Assembly (NCBI GenBank): GCA_019671135.1
Contig: JAHRHY010000001.1
Coordinates: 2,418,001 to 2,482,000 of the forward strand
Direction of reading: 5' to 3'
Length of the DNA stretch: 64,000 nt
Origin: Linnemannia hyalina
Taxonomy: Eukaryota > Mortierellomycota > Mortierellomycetes > Mortierellales > Mortierellaceae
Of this stretch, positions 56,560-64,000 are shown piece by piece (position 1 is the first letter of the stretch; each line of letters starts with the position of its first letter). A model generated the notes under the pieces. That model made no database searches. It was not told the DNA's origin and saw nothing but the letters and a program-made list of their open reading frames with translations. Made by a program: the position numbers and the translations under genes.

Positions 56560-58541
56560 ATGATGACTTCTCCTTCCATTCCAGCACCAACAACCTCGCC
56601 ATGGACAACAATTTTGCCTCTCATCCCAATCAGCAGCAGCCTGCTCCTCCCAGCTCCTCTTCCAGCAACCTTTACCTTGCCTCACCCACGCCCTCTCATT
56701 CATCTCCTGTACTCGCTCCACTCCTTTCCCATACATCCGCTCTCTCTGCCATCCCTTTCAAGCAATTCTTCATCTCAACAACTTCAGCAGAACGCCAACC
56801 TTTCATACTCTCAGCCTCTGGCCCCAGGTCCTTCCGTTTCACAACAACAGCAGCAATCGCCTCAACTGCCACTCCTTCATCATTATCGACAACAATATCA
56901 ACAATATCAACAATCTCAACAATCTCAACAATCTCAACAATCTCAACAATCTCAGCAATCTCAACAATATCAACAATATCACCAACAACAACAAGCAAAG
57001 GACTTGCAATTCCTTAGACAGCAACTACTCGATAAGGGTGGACAACAAGCCCATCACCAGGAACGTTTAATTGCACCTTCCCTTGCCCCTCTTCCTGTTC
57101 CAGCTATGCCTTCCTCCACTCGGTCAGCGAGCCGCAAGCGTGACGCACCGGCTTCACAGTCATCCAACGGCACGACTGGTAGTGTCAACAAGAAGCGACG
57201 CACGGTAGCTACGGCGGGAAAGGCGGTCAACAACAAAGTACAGCAACCAGCAGACGACACGAAATTTTGGAAAAAACCTGGCATGAATTTTTTTTTGTCT
57301 TGGCTACTTAACCCCAACAATCAACAAGGACTCAAAAATGCTGGAACAACATCGGGGGTTATGAAAAAGGATTTGTACGGGGAGATTGCCGATCTTGTCA
57401 ACGCTGAAGCTACCGACCAAACGCACGAGGAGTGGCAGCCCTGGGTGGAGCGTCACGTCAAGTACAACATTGCAGCTTCCGAACAGAAATATAGAAAGGC
57501 CAAGCAGATGTGGACCGAGACAGGAGCAGGCGATGATGACAAATCAGTGCTTCGGAAGCGAGTCCTCAAGATATGTCCTCTGTTTGATAAATTCGACCGC
57601 GTATATTCGTCCAATTTCAGAGTGAACCCGCCTCCTATGGTTCAAACAACCACCATCTCAGGAGAACCGACGGAGCTGCTTGACGACAGCGAGGAGGGTG
57701 ATGAAAGCGGCGAGGGTGAAAGTGATGAGAGCGACGAGGGTAACGAATGTGATGAGGATGAAGAGGGAGATGAGAGCGACGAGGGTGGCGAGGATGTGAT
57801 GGGGCTCGAAGACCACCGCCATCTTCGAGTTGAAGGGTTTGATATGAGCCTATTGCTTGCAGGCGATGATGATGGTAAGTTCATTGTTTCTTCTGATGAT
57901 GCCTCTCCTTTTCCATCCACTTCAGAACTGCGTTATATTTTTCTTCTCTCTCCTCATCACATCATTCATTTCTTTTCTGCTACTCTTTTTTTCCAGAGAC
58001 CATCAACAACACGCATGCCAGGGACTCAACCTCCTCCGTTCTCAGGACTGAGCCTTCGATATCCTCGTCGATGAAAAATCGACACTCCAAAAAAAGCGGA
58101 AGCAAAGGCAAATCGAAGGATACACCTTACCCACAGCATGAAGCTATGTTTCTAAAGCTAGCTGAGCTGTCATCCATGAACGCAGCACCATTAGGAGGAT
58201 TAATGACATACGTTCAGGTCATGAGAAAGGAGGTAGCAGAAAGGGAGAGAGAATGTTTGAAACGAGAATTGGACTGGGTCAACCATGGTTTGGAACGTAT
58301 GGCGGAGCTCAACAGGGAGCTGGAGGAACGCAGACAGGAACATGAACAGCAGCTTCAACAGGCCAAAGCGGCATTCGAGAGGGAGAGGATCGAATGGACG
58401 CTCTTTAAGAATGAAGAGATGGCCAAACTCAATCGACTGAAAGGAACATTAGACAGGCAGGAATCGCACAGCCAATCACCCTCCGTGATCATCATGAATA
58501 TAGTTAAAAACTCACCATCTCGTCCAAGTGCACATTCCTAA
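56560..58541 (+). CDS. SANT/Myb-like adaptor-type protein of a Harbinger-like transposon (619 aa), 2 exons
   Basis: Exon 1 56560-57874 and exon 2 57997-58541, GT-AG, phase 1 (GATG|GTAAGT...CCAG|AG). The start is uncertain: a second plausible frame (DNTLSSSLKRSPRG ...) precedes and overlaps the first 200 bases, and a frame switch near 56765 is possible. Residues to about 150 are Ser/Pro/Gln-rich with a QQS repeat. The DNA-binding-like domain is at about 245-350: FFLSWLLNPNNQQGLKNAG, MKKDLYGEIADLVNAE, VKYNIAASEQKYRKAKQMW, TETGAGDDDKSVLRKRVLKICPLFDKFD, which matches the SANT/Myb-like partner proteins of PIF/Harbinger transposons. An acidic stretch (EEGDESGEGESDESDEG) and a C-terminal coiled coil (LDWVNHGLERMAELNRELEE) follow. 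It ends 18 bp from the end of the opposing transposase relic, as expected for a two-gene element. A domesticated host gene is the alternative. Confidence 0.68.
56889..56980. repeat. 9-bp tandem repeat CAACAATCT/CAACAATAT coding for Gln-Gln-Ser
   Basis: About nine head-to-tail copies within the N-terminal low-complexity part of the SANT-like gene; the unit is a multiple of three, so length change keeps the frame. Confidence 0.88.
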
Positions 58542-58558
58542 TAAACTTTATCTACTAT

Positions 58559-60060
58559 CTATCTTCTTGCCTTGAGGAGACGACGACGGTACAGAACCCA
58601 TATCATCAATATCATCTTTTTTCGTCTGCTTCCCGCGTTGTTGTTCTGGTTCTGGAGGTCTCCGCCCTCAGGAAGATCGTCAGGAACAGCACCGATTGTA
58701 TCGTCGTCGATATCATCATCCACCAGCTCGTCCTCTAGTCCTTCTCTGATAAAATTGTGAAGGACCACACATGCCTTGATCCAACTGGCGGCCTTGTAGA
58801 AATCTCGCTTTCTTTTGATCAAGATAGGAATGTTCTTCAGCGACTGGAACTTTGCGTTTCAAACATTCCAAACGCGTGTTCGATTTTAACTCGCGGCCTG
58901 ACCATGGTAAGAGTTGAATCTCGCCTTGTCAGAGCCTTTGCGGGCTTTCCGGAAACGAGGCATGACCGTCGAAGAAAGAGAGTATGCTGCATCCGCCAGA
59001 AGGTACTCTTCACCTTGGAAAAAAACCGGTCTACATGATGTGTAGAGGTGTATTCGTTTGTAGGCGTACGAGTCATTGAAAGGATCCAAAGTAACTGGTG
59101 GAAAAGAACGTAAAGCGGCCGACATGGTCATAGACGCCGGTACCACCCATAGTATAGTTGCACTTGCGGACGTTCCAAATTTGAGGTTTCCCACGAAGGA
59201 GTGGTAGAAAAGGGAAAGGAGCGCCATCCAGAGCACCGATGCAGTTCGGAAACCCTTTCTCCTCCAAAAAAAACAAAAAATGGCGCTTGATGTCGAGTTT
59301 CTGTTGTTTCGTTGGGCCAAATCACATATCGAGGGGCTAAGGCTTCCAAGGCATGGATACAACGCCAGGTGTAGTTCTGGATGGAACCAACACTGACGCC
59401 GAAGATGACAGCGACGTGTTCCCACACAGGCACTCCCTCTACTCCTAGTCGAAAAAGGGTCACTTTGAGTTCGATGATAATTTGTTCGAGAGACCGGCTC
59501 TTGGTTGTTATGTCGAAAAGCGTTGTTGCCTGAGAGAATCTTTGCCAATCTGTTCAGTCGTGCAGGCTCGACACGAATAATGGGCCTTGAATTTGTCTTT
59601 CGGATACAAACTTAAGACACGATCCCTCAAGACCGTAGAAAATGGCAAGCGGCGACGTGGTTGAAAGATATCGAGCGGAGTAGAGTTGCATCAAAAACTC
59701 ATACCAAAGGAGCGGGATGGTGTGGCGGGTGGGACCAATGAGTTGCTGGAGAAGATGGTGCTCATCAATGGCCTTGTCGAATGCCTCCAGCAGACATCTC
59801 TGAATGAGACGCTGCTTCTCGGTGGGACGCTGACGTTGTCGATGGCATCTAAATGAATAGGAACTTTGTTTTTGCGACAGAAATGTGCCACCAATAGAAA
59901 TGCAGGAAAATATTCCATGACACAAAAAATGCTGTTGGATATGATTGCCCTATCATCCAATGTGGACCTGCTCCTGCAACTGCTCCTGCAAAACCCAAAA
60001 TTTTCAACACCAGCACTCTCTATTAAGGAACGCACCAAATGCATCTCGTTGTGTCTCAAT
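58559..60060 (-). pseudogene. Decayed PIF/Harbinger (HARBI1-like) DDE transposase
   Basis: Minus-strand coding signal of a DDE transposase with at least four frame changes and one in-frame stop (TGA at 59556-59554). In order: an N-terminal part to VSSLHD; LKVTLFRLGVEGVPVWEHVAV, FGVSVGSIQNYTWRC and YVIWPNE; a frame change at a run of eight A (about 59268); EKGFPNCIGALDG with the first catalytic Asp near 59228; a change near 59085; NDSYAYKRIHLYTS and EEYLLADAAYSLS with the second Asp near 58998; a change near 58915; RVKIEHAFGMFE with the catalytic Glu near 58881; a change near 58850; and KFQSLKNIPILIKRKRDFYKAA with ACVVLHNFIREGLED at the end. These are the classic Harbinger motifs. It can no longer encode an active enzyme as written. 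Homopolymer sequencing error could account for one of the breaks. Confidence 0.85.
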
Positions 60061-60611
60061 GCAAAGGAATCATGAATAATGCAAACAAAAAAATCCAGGG
60101 GTGAGAATGGAAGACGGAGTTATAGGGGGGAGGGTGTCAAGCATACAGCATTTCCAGAAAAAAAAACCACACAGACCCAACGACCATAGGAGAAGGGGGA
60201 AGAGATGACGTTCGCCTCTTTCTGAAGATACGGTCTGGGGCCTCTAAAAAAATGAAAAAATGTATAAAGGCATAGCACCGTTCCATTTGCAGAACTTCAA
60301 AACTCAACACAAGCAATAACCCCCATTTGATCACACAACACACACTACCCACTTTGAAAAAAAGATTCTCTGTCTTCTACCCTGCCAAGAAGAGCGACTC
60401 TCAGTAAGTGCAACTCGATAAACGTAAACACAGGCGACAAGAGAGTAAGGCAAGGCGAGGAAAGATGGACCATTGATGTAATGGTAGGAGACTAAGGAAC
60501 GAGGAACGAAGAGACAAGAGTACTAACTATCAAATAAAATGATCAACCTCTCTTACTGCATACAGGAAGCAAGGGCATTGCACACACACACACTCACACG
60601 CAAGGGACACT
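60061..60611. other. Intergenic, no supported gene
   Basis: Flank of the transposase relic, with a GGGTGTCAA motif at 60132-60140 (possible right terminal repeat partner of 54505-54513), then the leader of the SET-domain gene. Confidence 0.4.
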
Positions 60612-61160
60612 ATGTTGACGAACTACCCCCAGACGGACAAGATTCCAAACTCTGAAGAAACTATGGAGTTACCCGCAGAGAAAAGGACCTTCCCATGCAA
60701 GTCGCTCATCAAAGGCGTTATCAGTCATAGCCGCCCCTATCCAAGCTCTCCCACCGATGTCCCCTACGGCAAGGGCCTCATCGCTACCCAGGACTGCCCT
60801 GTGGGAACGGTGATGGAGAAGTTCGAGGGACCCGTGGTAGAGTACTCGGAGCTAGGATCGGACGATATCATCTACGCACTCAACTTTCAGCAGGACGGCC
60901 AGTGGAAGTGGATGGTAGCCCCGACACCCGCGATCTATGCCAACCATAGCTGTCGACCCAACTCGACAGTCAATGGAAACCAGGAGATTGTCACCATCCG
61001 ACCGATTAAGGCTGGAGAGCATGTTGTTTTCATGTACAACTATGGTACGGCTGAGGACAAGTGGGATCCATTGTGGACGTTCGAGTGTCATTGTGGCGCA
61101 AAGAAGTGTCAGGGGTTGGTCAATAGATACAGGTCATGGGAGCCATTGTACGAGGAATAA
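60612..61160 (+). CDS. SET-domain protein, putative lysine methyltransferase (182 aa)
   Basis: Single exon. SET-domain motifs: YGKGLIATQDCPVGTVME (52-69), the cofactor and knot motif NHSCRPNST (111-119), GEHVVFMYNYGTAED with the expected catalytic-region Tyr142 (135-149), and a post-SET cysteine cluster FECHCGAKKCQG (Cys159, 161, 166). A first start at 60612 and a second at 60663 (MELPAEKRT) are both possible; the rest of the domain needs only the second. It is about the minimum size for a SET protein with no extra domain, as in small fungal and bacterial-like SET proteins. It would transfer methyl groups from S-adenosylmethionine to a lysine; the target is unknown. No intron, intact frame, flanked by the transposon relic on one side. 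Confidence 0.85.
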   Translation: MLTNYPQTDKIPNSEETMELPAEKRTFPCKSLIKGVISHSRPYPSSPTDVPYGKGLIATQDCPVGTVMEKFEGPVVEYSELGSDDIIYALNFQQDGQWKWMVAPTPAIYANHSCRPNSTVNGNQEIVTIRPIKAGEHVVFMYNYGTAEDKWDPLWTFECHCGAKKCQGLVNRYRSWEPLYEE

Positions 61161-62123
61161 AATGCCATTTCCCAGCGTGGGAAAAGGGCCTATTATAGAT
61201 GTGGCGCTATTGAACCTTGCCAGGAAGAAGAGAACGAATGGGTGACAGCTGATAATGCATGGAATGTACTGCATTGAAAGTCGAAAGGTAAAAAAAAACG
61301 TTCTGGCGAGTAGATGTGGTGTGCTAAGTAGCACCTGAGATATCATGATGGTTAGGTGTGTGTGTGTCCGAGTGAAGTAGGTGTCCAAGGAAGGAAGCGA
61401 GTGTGATGGTGACAAGGAAAAGAACAAAAAGGGGTGTACATACGAGGAGAGGGGTTGAGTGGAAGTGGAAGACGGTCATGACCTCTTGCGTCCAGAGGCT
61501 TGCATGCATGAATACCTTCCTCATCTCCCTTTTCTAAACAAGAACCTGTAAACCAACGTTGTAAAAAACAGTTTCCACAAAAATACAAACATTATTTTCT
61601 TTGTAACAGCGCGTAACAGTGAAGGATTTAGGAGAGAGAAGTCAAGCGGAGTGAATGAGGGAGGGACGATGGGTTGTTTGGTCTGGTCCTTTTATTATCG
61701 CCAAACCAGGCCAGACGTAGTGAATAAAAAGGGAAGAGTGGAAGCCCCACTCAGAAGATGACAGCAGGTTTCTGACGAGATAGCGGTACTTTACTCAAGA
61801 TTTGGAAGGATGTGGCTGGTGGCAAATCTTAGAGCAAAATGCAGATCAAGGCACAATGAGCAGGATGCTGGTTTTCCTATTGTTCCCTCTCCATTTCTCC
61901 CTGCACTTCCTTCCTCTTCCGGACCCTTGCACTCTCTTCCCACACTTTTGTCTACCCAACTCATTCCTCGCTTTCATTCATTCACTCACCCACTCCTTGC
62001 ATTCACAGCGTTCATCACCTCACCACCACCACCACCACCACCACCACCACCACCAACAACAACAACAATGACAACAACAACGCCAAACAATAATCACCCT
62101 CACCTTCTTCCACGTCCAACACC
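61161..62123. other. Intergenic and leader of the truncated family copy
   Basis: No supported gene. Ends with a CAC/AAC microsatellite just before the start codon at 62124. Confidence 0.4.
62021..62068. repeat. (CAC)n/(AAC)n trinucleotide tract
   Basis: About eleven CAC units then several AAC units, ending about 55 bp before the start codon of the truncated gene at 62124; probably in its leader. Confidence 0.85.
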
Positions 62124-62624
62124 ATGGACGCGACGCCGCACCAACGCTTCCGACAAGATGAGATTATTGACTCTATTGTAGTTAGAAAGGATAAGACCAT
62201 TGGAGAAACCTACAACCGCGTGTCGGATATCCAAAGGATCTTTTCGGGTGCTTCGTTGTTCAAAATCAATGGTGTGCATTTGAACTACCTCGAGGACCAA
62301 CATGAACAAGTGTAGGTGAGCACAAACAAGAATCGCTTTCTTGCGCCAAAACGCATGAATATATTCTTTACACCTTGTTCTGTGATGTTCATGCTGACTT
62401 ACGCCCCTGTTACTCTTGCACTTCTTTCTTGGCTGCCAATTAGCTATGAGCCGAAGAGGATCACTTGCTATCCTAACGGCATTATCGATATCGTTGCTAG
62501 CACTGTCTATGCCACTACTAGTCCGCCCATTGCACACCACTGGCCCAAAACAACAGCGGGAATTCGAACCCCTCGTCACGATTGCTCCCAACAAACAGCA
62601 TTGACCTCGCTTTGTCGGAACTAA
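62124..62624 (+). CDS. Truncated copy of the N-terminal domain family (122 aa), 2 exons
   Basis: Exon 1 62124-62311 (TPHQRFRQDEIIDSIVVRKDK ... VSDIQRIFSGASLFKINGVHLNYLEDQHEQ) and exon 2 62444-62624, phase 2 (GT|GTAGGT...AATTAG|C), so exon 2 opens VYEPKRITCYPNGIIDIV. Exon 1 is closest to that of the minus-strand gene at 53891 (both PHQRF ... RVFSGA/RIFSGA). The frame ends about 40 residues after the domain, where the long paralogues continue for more than 900. Downstream, LHFLDKIDAENEPQLVTVLDACENLVDLRFSG at about 62908-63010 matches the leucine-rich part of the long genes (LLNVIEPADQVRLANILTSCP), so the remainder has been lost. Probably a truncated gene; whether the 122-residue product is made is open. 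Confidence 0.62.
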
Positions 62625-62889
62625 ACTACTCTCGCCTTCTCTTTCCTTCCAAAACACATGCATGCACATACCCTTTTCAACGACCACATATAGCAACAAT
62701 GCACAATGCGAATTCAGGGTGGATAATTCCAAAGAAAAGACTCGGACAGACATATGTGACAACGAGATAGATATCCCGTCCAAGTCTACCACTCCATCCA
62801 GTTCAGCTTCAAGATGAAGGCAGTGTGGTCGGTAAGCATGATGTGCAGTAAACGTGACCCGTTTCAGACCTCGCTCCAATTTTTCTGAG

Positions 62890-63012
62890 TGTCCCGATCA
62901 CCCGCTCGTATTACACTTTTTGGACAAGATCGATGCCGAGAACGAACCCCAACTGGTCACTGTCCTCGATGCTTGTGAGAACCTTGTTGACTTGCGATTC
63001 AGTGGAGTGTAG
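62890..63012 (+). pseudogene. Leucine-rich repeat relic of the long family member
   Basis: A short open stretch with IDAENEPQLVTVLDACENLVDLRFSG, ending in a stop at about 63010. It aligns with the repeat region near residue 570-610 of the gene at 44896. It is the remaining tail of the truncated copy starting at 62124. Confidence 0.6.
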
Positions 63013-63540
63013 GTCCATGGAATGGTGGGTCCGAACCGGATTGCGGAATGCTCTGCCTCGAAATAACAATCACAGGCAAAGGTAGCCATCGCCTCTTTTC
63101 AAATCAAGTAGTGTGAGTGTTGGAAGTGCGAATCGGAAAAAAATGGAGCTGTGCCTGCCTTGGAGATTATGCAAACACAGCAATGTGGTCGTTTCAATCC
63201 TTCTCCTCACGAAATAAAACATGGCGTTCCTGGACAGGATACTTGTAGATACTTTCCCCCTGTATCCCCTCGCCACTGCAACCAAAAAAAAAAAAGCAAA
63301 TAGCAATAGTGCAGGATTCAGGCCATGTATGGTTTTCTATTATACGTCACACAAACAAAAATGAGGCATGACCTTCCACCTTCTGTTTGCATGAAAATCA
63401 TTTCCCCTTCAGTCGACCCGATGTGCGAGGAAAGGAACAAGCAAGGGTGAAGATGAAAGGGGTTTCGCAATGGTACATATTGCCAGTGTGCATAGCCCGC
63501 TTGAATCTCACATCTACTTTCACGCATAAACGCAGAAGTA
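63013..63540. other. Intergenic, no supported gene
   Basis: Between the relic and the last family member; contains an A11 run near 63282. No coding domain seen. Confidence 0.4.
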
Positions 63541-63546
63541 TATAAA
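63541..63546 (+). promoter_or_regulatory. TATA box of the last family member
   Basis: TATAAA 126 bp before the start codon at 63667, followed by the C/A-rich leader. Confidence 0.5.
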
Positions 63547-63666
63547 CCTGCTGTTTCCCCTTTTTTTCAAACACTTAAACCACACATTCACTCACAAAAC
63601 AGACACCCTCCATCACACACCACGACGTACCCAAGGACACAGCGACAGCACGACGAGCACCCGAGC

Positions 63667-64000
63667 ATGGACGAATATCAAAACTTTCAGTGTGGTAGCA
63701 ATATCCAGTCCCTTGCCGTTCGATGGGACACTACCAGGCAATACCATTACAGTCGACTGAAGGATGTCCAGGAAGTCTTTCCCAACGCTGTCCGCTTTAA
63801 ACGTCGTGGTATTATTATTTTATACATGGAGGACGAAAATGATGAATAGTAAGTCAAGACACTCCCTGGTTCTTTTGTTTTTATGTCTGCTCCGTCTGTT
63901 AAGAATGTATGGAGCCACGAAGGATAAAGAGGACAAAACGATGAGCTAACAACAGATGACACCCTTCCCTTGACTGACATAGTATTGAGCCGAGGCGAAT
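63667..64000 (+). CDS. Fifth member of the DIQ...EPKRI family, runs off the window (partial)
   Basis: Exon 1 63667-63848 (MDEYQNFQCGSNIQSLAVRW ... RLKDVQEVFPNAVRFKRRG ... LYMEDENDE), exactly 182 nt as in the genes at 44896 and 53891. Phase-2 donor TA|GTAAGT; acceptor CATAG at 63978-63982; exon 2 from 63983 opens YIEPRR before the window ends. It is closest to the gene at 44896 (MEPYQQFRLGTRIEALAIR; LTDIQHYFPTA). A TATA box at 63541 suggests an active promoter. The rest is unseen. Confidence 0.72.

Overview
The window looks like nuclear DNA of a basal filamentous fungus of the Mortierella type (Mortierellomycota). The reasons are short GT-AG introns with TAG acceptors, pyrimidine-rich leaders and TATA boxes, long F-box/leucine-rich families, and a lineage-type family that combines a short N-terminal domain, a YPxPRLF...CECG core and leucine-rich repeats. 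The genus is inferred; there is no rRNA or other marker to fix it. I recognised no tRNA, rRNA or CRISPR array.

1-15.8 kb is a conserved housekeeping block. In order: RNA polymerase III subunit RPC11 (minus, 3 exons), ribosomal protein uL1/RPL10A (plus, split after 5 nt of coding sequence by a GC-AG intron), a YANK/STK32-like AGC kinase with an N-myristoylation signal (minus, 6 exons, a second GC-AG intron), 3.6 kb of purine-rich low-complexity DNA, a small secreted cysteine-rich peptide, guanylate kinase (minus, 2 exons) and, divergent from it, a mitochondrial MutS homologue MSH1 (plus, 7 exons). Exon joins were worked out by hand and give proteins close to family length (RPL10A 217 aa, RPC11 106 aa, guanylate kinase 201 aa).

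15.9-42.5 kb is an F-box birth-and-death cluster. There are two classes. Short proteins (285-323 aa) are at 20.3, 23.1, 25.6 and 32.1 kb, with relics at 21.6, 25.0 and 30.0 kb. Long leucine-rich proteins are at 27.1-29.1 and 33.2-35.5 kb (both minus), with one frame-broken copy at 16-18 kb and relics at 36.3-37.7 and 40.9-42.5 kb. Two unrelated small proteins sit inside: 19.1 kb (no recognisable family) and 39.5 kb (C-terminal zinc-binding domain).

42.9-64.0 kb holds five copies of one gene family. Each begins with a ~60-residue exon followed by a phase-2 intron and an [x]EP[K/R]RI...YP... second exon. Two copies are full length (1034 and 994 aa), one encodes only the N-terminal domain (100 aa), one is truncated with downstream decay, and one runs off the window end. 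Between them, at 54.5-60.0 kb, lies a decayed Harbinger-type DNA transposon neighbourhood: two SANT/Myb-like adaptor-type genes (one broken, one apparently intact) and a tail-to-tail HARBI1-like transposase with several frame breaks. A small SET-domain protein gene follows at 60.6 kb.
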